A DNA stretch of 64,000 nucleotides, taken from positions 1,550,001-1,614,000 of the forward strand of contig CAVWBH010000001.1 of the NCBI GenBank assembly GCA_963753195.1. The letters run 5' to 3'. Each line of letters starts with the position of its first letter. Within the stretch, counting starts at the first letter, position 1. Both the position numbers and the translations under genes were made by a program. This DNA comes from Palsa-504 sp963753195 (lineage in GTDB: Bacteria > Actinomycetota > Actinomycetes > Streptosporangiales > Streptosporangiaceae). Below, piece after piece: positions 56,297 through 64,000 of this stretch. Under the pieces are notes generated by a model that saw nothing but the letters and a program-made list of their open reading frames with translations, was not told the DNA's origin and searched no databases.

Positions 56297-58198
56297 TTAA
56301 TTCGATGTGAATAGGTGAGAAAGGATCTTCTGATGCTCCTGCCCCGGCCTGAGCACGGCGCCGTCGCGGTTCGCCCGCCAGGAACCGGGCCGGGGTACTG
56401 GGCCGGGGCGCCGTGCGCGGTCGCCGGCGACGGGGAGATCTTCCTGGCCTACCGGCTGCGGCGGCCCGTCGGCCAGGGCCGCGGCTACGCCATCACGGTG
56501 GCCAGGGCCGCGGACGGCGTGAGCTTCGAGACGCTGCTGAGCATCGGCAAGGACGAGCTGGGCACCGAGTCGCTGGAACGGCCCGCCCTGGTCCGCACGC
56601 CGGACGGGCGCTGGCGGCTGTACCTGAGCTGCGCGACACCCGGGACCAAGCACTGGCGGGTGGAGATGACCGAGGCCGCGCATCCCGCCGAGTTCGACAT
56701 CCGGCGGCGGGAGGTGATCCTGCCGGGCGACGCCAAAACCGGCGTGAAGGACCCGGTGATCCGCTACCACGACGGCCGGTGGCACCTGTGGGCGTCGTGC
56801 CACCCGCTGGCCGACCCGCTCCACACCGACCAGATGACCACCGAGTACGCGACCAGCGAGGACGGCGTGGCCTGGACCTGGCACGGCACCGCGCTGAGCG
56901 GCACGCCGGGCCGGTGGGACGCCCGGGGCACGCGGGTCACGGCGGTGTCGTTCGGCGATGGGATGGTGACGGCCTACTACGACGGCCGTGCGACCGCGGC
57001 GGAGAATTTTGAGGAACGGACCGGGGTGGCGACCGGCACGGACCCGGCCGCGCTCACCCCGGTAAGCGACGGCCCGGTGGCCTCCTCGCCGCATCTCGGC
57101 GGCGGCCTGCGCTACCTGGACCTCGTTCCGCTGCCGGACGGGCAGCACCGCATGTATTACGAGCTGACCAGGCAGGACGGATCCCACGCCCTGGTCACCG
57201 AGCTGGCCTAACGGGCGGGCGCGGCCGTTGCGGGCCTGGCCCTGCCCGGCGGGCCGGGCGCCGACCATTCCGCCGGAGCGTTCCCGCGGCTGCACCCAGT
57301 CGCGGAAGTCCTCGCCGAGGACGCGCTCAAGAAGCTCGATGTCCGGCTCGAAGCGCGGCAGGAGCTCCTGCCGCTGCTCCCAGCTCAGCGGCTGGCGCTC
57401 GCGGCTGTGGCGCTGGAGGAACCGCTCGAGCGGGGCGGTCAGGGTGGCCGCGGTCAGGCCGGGAACCCAGGTGCCTACCGCGCTGCCCGCACGCTGGGCC
57501 AGCGAGACAGCCCGGTGCGCCAGTGTGGGCTCGGGGTGGGCGGTGACGTTCTGCCGTGGGATCTCGGTCAGCAAGCCGGCCTGCACGCCGAGGAACGCGC
57601 AGATCTGGTCCATGGTCTGCGCGGGCTCGTCGACCAGCCGGCGGTAGCGCAGGACGAGGACCTGCTCACGCGGGAAGAGCGTGAACAGGTACTCCAGCTG
57701 CTCCCCGTAGCGGCCAAGCCCCACGTAGTGCCAGAAGCTGGCCCAGCCCGCCGCGATCCGGCGCTCCTCCTCGCCGCAGGCGCGGACGAAGTCGGCGACG
57801 GGCTCCAAGCCGGCCGACCACAGGTGAGTCCAGTTGGAGTGGGCGCGTTCGACCGGATCGCGCACGATCACGATGAGCCTGGCGTCCGGGAGCGTGTCGC
57901 GGATCCGGCCCATCGCGGCCCGGTCGTACAGGTACAGCGGCGTCGACTCGCCCTTCAGCGTCCCGGGCGGGGCCGGGGCGAACAGGGCCTCGTAATCGCT
58001 GCGGCACCAGACGTGCTCCCGGTAGGTCAGCGCGTCCCCCGGCCCGCCGCCCTTGGCCGGCGGCGGCCCGTCGGTGAGGAAGAACTTCGGCTCCTTGATG
58101 GCCGACATATACAGACCAGGGTGTCCGGACAGCGCGGCGTGCAGGGCCGTGGTGCCGGCCTTGGGAGCGCCGATGACCAGGAAGTCGGGCATCGCCAC
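56297..58198 (-). CDS. Sulfotransferase-family protein; recognisable domain ends near 57270
   Basis: The sulfotransferase domain spans about residues 1-309 (57270-58198). The PAPS 5'-phosphosulfate loop is FLVIGAPKAGTTALHAAL, the 3'-phosphate motif is IVIVRDPVERAHSNW, and the conserved end is LERVLGEDFRDWVQPRE. GTG 58198 lies five bases after GGAGG. After that the frame has no stop for another 970 bases and runs antisense to the propeller gene, giving a low-complexity Arg/Gly/Pro sequence unlikely to be real protein. A single frameshift near 57220-57270 would expose a TAG at about 57213. The end is therefore uncertain. Substrate unknown. Confidence 0.72.
   Translation of the reverse strand: MAMPDFLVIGAPKAGTTALHAALSGHPGLYMSAIKEPKFFLTDGPPPAKGGGPGDALTYREHVWCRSDYEALFAPAPPGTLKGESTPLYLYDRAAMGRIRDTLPDARLIVIVRDPVERAHSNWTHLWSAGLEPVADFVRACGEEERRIAAGWASFWHYVGLGRYGEQLEYLFTLFPREQVLVLRYRRLVDEPAQTMDQICAFLGVQAGLLTEIPRQNVTAHPEPTLAHRAVSLAQRAGSAVGTWVPGLTAATLTAPLERFLQRHSRERQPLSWEQRQELLPRFEPDIELLERVLGEDFRDWVQPRERSGGMVGARPAGQGQARNGRARPLGQLGDQGVGSVLPGQLVIHAVLPVRQRNEVQVAQAAAEMRRGGHRAVAYRGERGRVRAGRHPGPFLKILRRGRTAVVVGRHHPIAERHRRDPRAPGVPPARRAAQRGAVPGPGHAVLAGRVLGGHLVGVERVGQRVARRPQVPPAVVVADHRVLHAGFGVARQDHLPPPDVELGGMRGLGHLHPPVLGPGCRAAQVQPPAPVRRADQGGPFQRLGAQLVLADAQQRLEAHAVRGPGHRDGVAAALADGPPQPVGQEDLPVAGDRARRPGPVPRPGSWRANRDGAVLRPGQEHQKILSHLFTSN
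56333..57211 (+). CDS. Glycosidase-like five-bladed beta-propeller protein
   Basis: The 292-residue protein starts at ATG 56333, seven bases after AAAGGA. Repeated blades with SLERPALVRTPDGRWRLYLSCATPG, GVKDPVIRYHDGRWHLWASCHPL and LRYLDLVPLPDGQHRMYYELTRQDG fit the GH43/GH32/GH62/GH130-like propeller superfamily. The Asp in KDPVIRYHDGRWHLW and Glu in TGVKD/ TEYATSEDG positions could be catalytic, but I cannot assign family. No signal peptide, so probably cytoplasmic. The opposite strand is open across the entire gene (sulfotransferase tail), so only one of the two readings is likely coding here; the propeller pattern and the ribosome site favour this one. Confidence 0.82.
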   Translation: MLLPRPEHGAVAVRPPGTGPGYWAGAPCAVAGDGEIFLAYRLRRPVGQGRGYAITVARAADGVSFETLLSIGKDELGTESLERPALVRTPDGRWRLYLSCATPGTKHWRVEMTEAAHPAEFDIRRREVILPGDAKTGVKDPVIRYHDGRWHLWASCHPLADPLHTDQMTTEYATSEDGVAWTWHGTALSGTPGRWDARGTRVTAVSFGDGMVTAYYDGRATAAENFEERTGVATGTDPAALTPVSDGPVASSPHLGGGLRYLDLVPLPDGQHRMYYELTRQDGSHALVTELA

Positions 58199-58325
58199 GG
58201 GGGCCTCCAGGGGGGTACTCGTGGTTCGACATTATCGACTAGAATAGTTGGATATTAGCCCAACGCCTCTCGCTACCCAAGGGGCGCCATCCATCCCTCC
58301 GCTATCAGCAGTGACGCGGGGGGAA

Positions 58326-58340
58326 CCACGGTCCGTTCGG
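58326..58340 (+). repeat. Dispersed 15-base intergenic motif, copy D
   Basis: CCACGGTCCGTTCGG followed by TAAAGGAATGGGCG. Located between the sulfotransferase start and the MFS stop, antisense to both. Confidence 0.85.
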
Positions 58341-58370
58341 TAAAGGAATGGGCGCGGTGGTGACAGTGCG

Positions 58371-59732
58371 TCACTGACGGTCGTGGTCGCCGGCCGCCAG
58401 CAGGAGCGGGAGAGCGGCGCAGACGAACAGGGCACAGAGCAGGCCGCCCACCAGGTAGGGCGCGCGCAGGCCCGCCGCGTGCGCGACGAGCCCGCCGGCC
58501 AGCGCGCCGGCCGGCATCAGGCCCCAGCCGAGCATCCGGTAGACGCTATTGACCCGGCCCAGCAGGTGGCCGGGAACGATGCGCTGGCGAAGGCTGACCG
58601 TCACGATGTTCCACAAGGTGACGGAGAAGCCCTGCACGGCCAGCAGCCCGGCCGCCAAGGCCGCGTCCGGCGCGAGCCCGAGGCCAGCGAACGCGGCGGC
58701 GTCGATCACCGCCGGGAGGACCAGCGCGGGCACCAGGCTGAGCCTGCGGCTCAGTGCCGGGTTGACCAGCCCCCCGGCCACGCTGCCGACGGCCGAGGCC
58801 GCCAGCAGCAGCCCGTAGCCGCGTGAGCTGACGTGCAGGGTCTGCGTGGCCAGCAGGACCAGGACGGCCTGACCCATCTGGTTGGCGAAGTTGAAGATGC
58901 CGAGCAGCACGGCGACCACGCGGAGCAGGCGGTGCCCGGCCAGCCAGCGCAGCCCTTCGGCGATCTGCGCCCGGATGGCGGGGCGATTGCTTTCGTGCCC
59001 GGCCGTGTTCGCGGCCCTGTTCCCGGCCCGGTGCCCGGCCTTGTGGCGGGGCAGGGCGGCCAGCAGCGCGGCCGAGCCGGCGAACGACACGGCGTCGAGC
59101 CCGAAGGGGAGCGCCGCCGCCGCGGCGAACAGCAGGCTGCCGGCCGGCGGCCCGAGGAACGACTCGCCGACGGTCAGGCTGACCTGCTGGCTGCCGTTGG
59201 CCTTGGGCAGGAGCTCGGGCGGGACCAGCGCGGGCAGCACCGACTGGGCGGCGTTGCTGGAGATCACCTCGGCGCTGCCCAGGCCGAAGCCGGCCACGGC
59301 GAGCACCCCGATGCCGGCCTGGCGGGCGACCACGAGCACGGTGAGCACCGCGACCACGCCGGCCTGGACGGCCTGGGCCGATCTCATGAGCGCGGCGCGG
59401 TCGTAGCGGTCGACCACGGCGCCGGCCGGCAGCGACAGCAGCAGCCAGGGCAGGTAGGTCGCCGCGGTCACCACCGACACCAGCCGCGGGTCCCGGGTGA
59501 TGGTCACCGCCAGCAGCGGCAGCGCGGCGGCGAAGGCGCCGTCACCGGTGGCACTGACCGCATTGGCCCACCACAGTCGCCAGTAATCCCGGCCCAGGCG
59601 CGCCGCTGTGTCCTTCGGGGGCGCTGTGTCCTTCGGGGGCGCCGTGTCCCTCAGGGGCGCTGGGTCCTTCGGAGGCGCTGGGTCCTTCGGAGGCGCTGGG
59701 TCCTTCATGCCGGCCAGCGTGGCTGGACGCAT
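58371..59732 (-). CDS. MFS transporter (enterobactin-exporter/MFS_3-like)
   Basis: The 453-residue transporter has 12 predicted helices, beginning YWRLWWANAVSATGDGAFAAALPLLA and containing the MFS motif AGAVVDRYDRAALMRSAQ in loop 2-3 and FSVTLWNIVTVSLRQRIVPGHLLGRVNSVYRML. The N-terminal 45 residues hold a tandem KDPAPP/KDTAPP repeat from 18-base units (59600-59705), before the first helix. Start GTG/ATG at 59732 or ATG 59708. It is divergent from an ArsR regulator with a shared operator, so is likely repressed by it. Confidence 0.9.
   Translation of the reverse strand: MRPATLAGMKDPAPPKDPAPPKDPAPLRDTAPPKDTAPPKDTAARLGRDYWRLWWANAVSATGDGAFAAALPLLAVTITRDPRLVSVVTAATYLPWLLLSLPAGAVVDRYDRAALMRSAQAVQAGVVAVLTVLVVARQAGIGVLAVAGFGLGSAEVISSNAAQSVLPALVPPELLPKANGSQQVSLTVGESFLGPPAGSLLFAAAAALPFGLDAVSFAGSAALLAALPRHKAGHRAGNRAANTAGHESNRPAIRAQIAEGLRWLAGHRLLRVVAVLLGIFNFANQMGQAVLVLLATQTLHVSSRGYGLLLAASAVGSVAGGLVNPALSRRLSLVPALVLPAVIDAAAFAGLGLAPDAALAAGLLAVQGFSVTLWNIVTVSLRQRIVPGHLLGRVNSVYRMLGWGLMPAGALAGGLVAHAAGLRAPYLVGGLLCALFVCAALPLLLAAGDHDRQ
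59600..59705. repeat. 18-bp tandem repeats in the 5' end of the MFS gene
   Basis: About six units based on GGTCCTTCGGAGGCGCTG encode the KDPAPP-type N-terminal repeat. The period keeps frame. Confidence 0.8.
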
Positions 59733-59748
59733 GCGCGGCGGGCCATGT

Positions 59749-59765
59749 TTTAGCCTTCTGCTAAA
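59749..59765. promoter_or_regulatory. Inverted repeat TTTAGC-n5-GCTAAA, likely ArsR operator
   Basis: Perfect 6-bp arms in an AT-rich patch between the MFS (start 59732) and ArsR (start 59798) genes, positioned to control both. Confidence 0.65.
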
Positions 59766-59797
59766 CCTTGGCGGGCGGCGCGAGCCTGGGAGATGCT

Positions 59798-60811
59798 GTG
59801 AGCATGCTGCTGGTGCTCGAGCTGGACGTGGCCGATCTGGCCGCGACCAGGTTCGCGATCTCGCCGCTGAGCGAGACGATCAGAGCGATGTCGCTGCTGG
59901 CCAATCCCGGCCCGCCCGCGGTGAACCGGCCCTGGGTGCGCTGGGCTCGCGCCGAGCTGGCCCAGCGGCCGCTGCGGATGCCCAGGGTATGGCCGCTCAT
60001 CGTGAACGGCCTGCCGGTTCATCCGGAGTTCCTCTCCCCTGCGCCCGCGGTCAGGGCGCCGGCGCTGGACGCCGAGCTGGCCCGGCTGCGGGCGACGCCC
60101 GCGGAGCCGGTCCGGGCCAGCCTGCGCCGGGTGTTCGGTGATCACCCATGGCCGGACAGTGCGACGGAGCTCTTCGAGCGGCCGGCCGAATCACTGGCCG
60201 AGATAGCAGCCGAACTCGGTGAGTTCCACGAGCGGCTCATCAGTCCGCACTGGGAGCGGATCCGGGCCGTGTGCGAGGCCGACATCGCCTACCGGTCCGG
60301 GCTGCTGGCCGATGGCGGCGCCCGGTCGCTGTTCAGTGACCTGCACCCGGACCTGCGCTGGTCCGGGGGGACGCTCACGCTGAGCGATACCGACGAAGGC
60401 CCGGCGCGCTTCCGGGTCATGCTGGGACCCGACGGGGTGGTGCTCATGCCGAGCGTGTTCAACTGGCCGCAGGTGTCGGTGAGCAAGGCGACGAGCAGCC
60501 AGACCACCCTGCTGTACCCGGCCCGGGGCACGGCCACGGTGTGGGAGGGCGACGCTTGCGGCACTGGCCTGCTCGAGGCGGGTCCGCCGGCGCTCGAGGA
60601 ACTGCTGGGCGCGGCGCGGGCCCGGCTGCTGGCCGCACTGCGCTCCCCCGCGACCACCACCGCGCTGGCCCGGCAGCTGGGGGTCACGCCGAGCGCGGTC
60701 TCCCAGCACCTGGCCGTGCTGCACCGCAGCGGCCTGGTGCACCGCCGGCGCAGCGGGCGCTCCGTGCTGTACCAGACCTCGGAGCTGGGCCTGGCGCTGC
60801 TGGAGGCCTAG
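59798..60811 (+). CDS. ArsR-family transcriptional regulator with N-terminal DUF5937-like domain
   Basis: The 337-residue protein starts at GTG 59798, five bases after GGGAG. The C-terminal winged helix is RSPATTTALARQLGVTPSAVSQHLAVLHRSGLVHRRRSGRSVLYQTSELG. The N-terminal 250 residues (MLLVLELDVADLAATRFAISPLSETIRAM, LSDLHPDLRWSGG, VMLMPSVFNWPQV) form the large domain found in many streptomycete ArsR proteins and thought to sense ligands; no metal-binding Cys cluster is seen. Divergent from MFS, which it likely controls. Confidence 0.92.
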   Translation: MSMLLVLELDVADLAATRFAISPLSETIRAMSLLANPGPPAVNRPWVRWARAELAQRPLRMPRVWPLIVNGLPVHPEFLSPAPAVRAPALDAELARLRATPAEPVRASLRRVFGDHPWPDSATELFERPAESLAEIAAELGEFHERLISPHWERIRAVCEADIAYRSGLLADGGARSLFSDLHPDLRWSGGTLTLSDTDEGPARFRVMLGPDGVVLMPSVFNWPQVSVSKATSSQTTLLYPARGTATVWEGDACGTGLLEAGPPALEELLGAARARLLAALRSPATTTALARQLGVTPSAVSQHLAVLHRSGLVHRRRSGRSVLYQTSELGLALLEA

Positions 60812-60885
60812 CTTGCCGCACGGGGCCTGCCGCACGGGGCCTGGCGCACAGGGCCTGCCGCACGGGGCCTGGCGCACGGGCCGAC
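60811..60885. repeat. Minisatellite of about 15-base units (GCCGCACGGGGCCTG)
   Basis: About five imperfect units, some with GGCGCAC in place of GCCGCAC, directly after the ArsR stop. No protein-like frame through it. Confidence 0.85.
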
Positions 60886-60936
60886 GACCCGGATCCCGTA
60901 CCGTCTGCGGAAGGGGCTGCGGAAGGGAGTGATCGC

Positions 60937-62568
60937 GTGACGGGACGCGCGGACGTGGTGGTGATCGGCGGCGGGCACAACGGGCTGGTCGCGGCGGCGT
61001 ACCTGGCCCGCGCCGGGCTGGCCACGGTGGTCTGCGAGCGGCGTGACATACCCGGCGGCGCGGCGGTCAGCGAGCATCCGTTCGGCCCGGACTACACGGT
61101 GACGTCGCTGTCCTACGTGGTCTCCCTGCTGCCGCCGGACCTGGTGCGCGACCTGCGCCTGGAACAGCACGGCTACCACGTGTACCCGCAGGGCCCCTAC
61201 TTCGCGCCGCGGCGAGACGGGCGTTACCTGCGGCTGCCGGACGACCCGGCCGAGCGGCGGGCCGAGATCGCGAAGTTCTCGGCCCGCGACGCCGATGCCT
61301 ACGGTTCCTACCAGGCCTATCTGGCCGGCGTCGGGCGAGTGCTCGGGCCGCTGCTGCACCAGATCCCGCCCCGGCTGGGGTCCAGGCGCCCGGCGGATCT
61401 GCTGCGGCAGGCGCGCCTGCTCGGCAGTCTTCGCGGCCTGGACGAACGCGGGGCGGTCGACGTGACCAGGGTGCTCACCGGCAGCATCGCGGACCTGGTC
61501 GAGGGCTACTTCGAGAGCCCGGCGATGCGGGGCCTGCTGTCCGTATCGGGCGTGATCGGAACCTGGGCCGGCCCGCGGTCAGCCGGCACCGCCTACGTGA
61601 TGCTGCACCACCACATCGGCGAGACCGGCGGGCAGGCCGGGGCCTGGGGGTTCCCGCGCGGCGGGATGGGGGCGGTGACCGAGGCGCTGGCCCGGGCGGC
61701 GCGCATGTCCGGGGCGCAGGTCAGGACGGGCGCCGAGGTGGCGCGGATCCGCACCCGCGGCGGCCGGGTCGCGGGCGTGACGCTCGCCAGCGGGGAATCG
61801 ATCGACGCGCAGGTGGTCGTCACCACCGCGCACCCGCAGATCTCGTTCCTGCGGCTGCTGGATGAGGCCGAACTGCCCGCCGACTTCGTCGCCGACATCC
61901 GCGGCTGGCGCAGCCGCAGCGGCACCGTGAAGATCAACCTGGCCCTGGACCGGCTGCCGGTGTTCACTGGTCATCCGGCTCCCGACCCGTCCGTTTACGG
62001 CGGCACGATCGTGCTCGCCGAGTCGCTCGACGACATCGAGAACGCGTTCCAGGACGCCGTCGCGGGCGCCCCGGCCCAGCTGCCGTTCGCCGACATCTGC
62101 ATCCCGAGCGTCTTCGACGACTCGCTGGCGCCGGCCGGGAAGCACGTCATGTCGCTGTTCACGCAGTGGGTACCGTCCTGGTTCGCGGCCGCGCCGCACG
62201 ACGCGTCGCTGGAGGCGTACGCGGACCGGGTGCTGGCGCGGGTGGAGGCGGTCGCGCCGGGGTTCACCGGCTCCGTACTGCACCGGCAGGTGATCGGGCC
62301 GCACCAGATGCAGGAGGAGTACGGGCTGATCGGCGGGAACATCTTCCATGGCGAGCTATCGCTGGGCCAGATGTTCCACGCCAGGCCCGCGGCCGGCTAC
62401 GCCGACCTGCGCACTCCGGTTCGCGGCCTGTACCAGGCCGGCTCGGCCACCCACGGCGGCGGCGGGGTGACCGGTATACCCGGCCGGAACGTGGTCCGGC
62501 AGATCCTGGCCGACCGCCATGCCGCCCTCTGGCGCCGGAGGGGGCGGACGCCAACCGCGTCGTTGTGA
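60937..62568 (+). CDS. FAD-dependent oxidoreductase, phytoene desaturase/PYROXD2-like
   Basis: The 543-residue flavoprotein starts at GTG 60937, seven bases after GGGAG. The dinucleotide-binding motif ADVVVIGGGHNGLVAAAYLARAGLATVVCERRDIPGG is at the N-terminus. GFPRGGMGAVTEALARAARMSGAQVRTGAEVARI is the CrtI-type middle part, and the FAD end motif GLYQAGSATHGGGGVTGIPGRNVV closes it. Similar proteins include PYROXD2. No phytoene synthase or other carotenoid gene is nearby, so the substrate is unknown. Confidence 0.92.
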   Translation: MTGRADVVVIGGGHNGLVAAAYLARAGLATVVCERRDIPGGAAVSEHPFGPDYTVTSLSYVVSLLPPDLVRDLRLEQHGYHVYPQGPYFAPRRDGRYLRLPDDPAERRAEIAKFSARDADAYGSYQAYLAGVGRVLGPLLHQIPPRLGSRRPADLLRQARLLGSLRGLDERGAVDVTRVLTGSIADLVEGYFESPAMRGLLSVSGVIGTWAGPRSAGTAYVMLHHHIGETGGQAGAWGFPRGGMGAVTEALARAARMSGAQVRTGAEVARIRTRGGRVAGVTLASGESIDAQVVVTTAHPQISFLRLLDEAELPADFVADIRGWRSRSGTVKINLALDRLPVFTGHPAPDPSVYGGTIVLAESLDDIENAFQDAVAGAPAQLPFADICIPSVFDDSLAPAGKHVMSLFTQWVPSWFAAAPHDASLEAYADRVLARVEAVAPGFTGSVLHRQVIGPHQMQEEYGLIGGNIFHGELSLGQMFHARPAAGYADLRTPVRGLYQAGSATHGGGGVTGIPGRNVVRQILADRHAALWRRRGRTPTASL

Positions 62569-62755
62569 CCACGAGGTGTCGCCGGGGACTTAAGGGGCCC
62601 CGCGGTGCCGACTTTCCGGGCCTTGCTGCTGGGCCGGGGTCCTCGCTGCAGGCGGACCGGCGCCTGCGGGGCGGCGCATGGAGGCGGCGCCGGTGGCGGC
62701 CGGCCATGGTAAGCGCCCGCGGTCGGCCTGCTGCTCGATGCAACACCGGTTATGT

Positions 62756-62899
62756 CCCGTTATGCCGGAACTTCATATTGAGGCATAACGGGCGTCGACC
62801 ATGATCTGATCATGGGCCAAAATGGGCTCCATTTGGCTCCATTTGGCCGTTTCGACCCATGATCAGATCATGAAACATCCCGAGCGGAAGGCGCTTCCG
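62756..62899. repeat. Cluster of nested inverted repeats between convergent genes
   Basis: Three elements lie in a row. (1) 11-bp arms CCCGTTATGCC and GGCATAACGGG (62756-62766, 62782-62792) around an AT-rich 15-base loop. (2) 17-bp arms 62800-62816 and 62856-62872, exact complements, each itself the palindrome CATGATC-n-GATCATG, around 39 bases containing GGCTCCATTT twice and CCAAAATGG opposed to CCATTTGG. (3) CGGAAG-GCG-CTTCCG (62885-62899). The region is clearly AT-richer than the flanks. The remaining parts of the 62569-62961 gap are GC-rich and featureless. Confidence 0.9.
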
Positions 62900-62961
62900 T
62901 AGGCCCTGGGTTGAGTCAGGTGTGCGCCGTGGTCACAACGATGTCACTGACGACCTTCGGC

Positions 62962-64000
<1,039 letters not shown>

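Noticed and set aside
60541..60936. N-terminal extension of the FAD oxidoreductase into the ArsR gene
   Set aside because: Low-complexity reading through the minisatellite; GTG 60937 has a strong ribosome site and begins right at the FAD motif.
60937..62568. Carotenoid biosynthesis cluster
   Set aside because: Only a CrtI/PYROXD2-like protein is present; no phytoene synthase, GGPP synthase or cyclase gene lies nearby.

Overview
The window is a gene-dense stretch of a high-GC actinobacterial chromosome. Support comes from strong G/C third-position codon use, frequent GTG starts, ATGA/GTGA operon overlaps, and marker families such as PimB mannosyltransferase, the QcrCAB bc1 complex with diheme cytochrome c, an F420/deazaflavin-type oxidoreductase, PspAA/PspAB, DUF3043 and DUF3054. 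I cannot fix the genus; a Streptosporangiales- or Streptomyces-like relative fits best. I saw no rRNA, tRNA, CRISPR array, insertion sequence or prophage.

Layout. 1-7639: end of a fadD15-like acyl-CoA synthetase, pimB, a NlpC/P60 cell-wall hydrolase, a DnaQ-like exonuclease, a stand-alone Lrp/AsnC sensor domain, trpD and a degenerate receiver protein. 7690-12045: ctaE-qcrC-qcrA-qcrB. 12108-18173: two ABC exporter modules and a divergent histidine kinase/response regulator pair. 18196-22721: ctaF-ctaD-ctaC, a TusA-like protein and a CtaG-like assembly protein. 22794-24955: a DUF4232 lipoprotein, adenosine-kinase-like PfkB and ErpA. From memory, this order matches Mycobacterium tuberculosis Rv2187 to Rv2204c (fadD15, pimB, NlpC/P60, trpD, ctaE-qcrCAB, ctaF, ctaC, adoK, erpA-like), with the ABC/two-component block inserted.

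25107-28081: a phage-shock-type membrane stress cluster (pspA, pspAA, htpX, pspAB). 28256-33545: DUF3043, an anti-sigma-like ATPase, DedA, purine nucleoside phosphorylase, a deazaflavin oxidoreductase and DUF3500. 33571-38483: nucleoside/deoxyribose-phosphate catabolism (a eukaryote-like deoC, a full ALDH and a shortened ALDH lacking its catalytic core) with an enoyl-CoA hydratase and a VOC protein. 38741-42924: a small membrane protein, an OmpR two-component system, a degenerate PIG-L protein coupled to a DksA/TraR-like zinc finger, a terC remnant and a Gdx-type SMR exporter. 43079-46307: two glycosyltransferases and an SGNH hydrolase. 46459-53341: HtrA protease, DUF3054, PfpI/DJ-1, a proline-rich protein, a membrane sensor-like protein, and a YtrA-type GntR/ABC operon. 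53421-56127: fur-katG. 56297-64000: a beta-propeller glycosidase lying opposite the tail of a sulfotransferase frame, a divergent MFS/ArsR pair, a PYROXD2/CrtI-like oxidoreductase and a partial LLM flavin oxidoreductase.

The clearest unexplained signals are non-coding. One is a 15-base motif found four times, exactly and only between genes. Another is a cluster of nested inverted repeats at 62756-62899 between convergent genes. A third is a perfect 23-bp inverted repeat at 5807-5884. Many short minisatellites lie in gene ends and intergenic gaps. Coordinates of starts were refined by eye from ribosome binding sites; no alignment or search was run.
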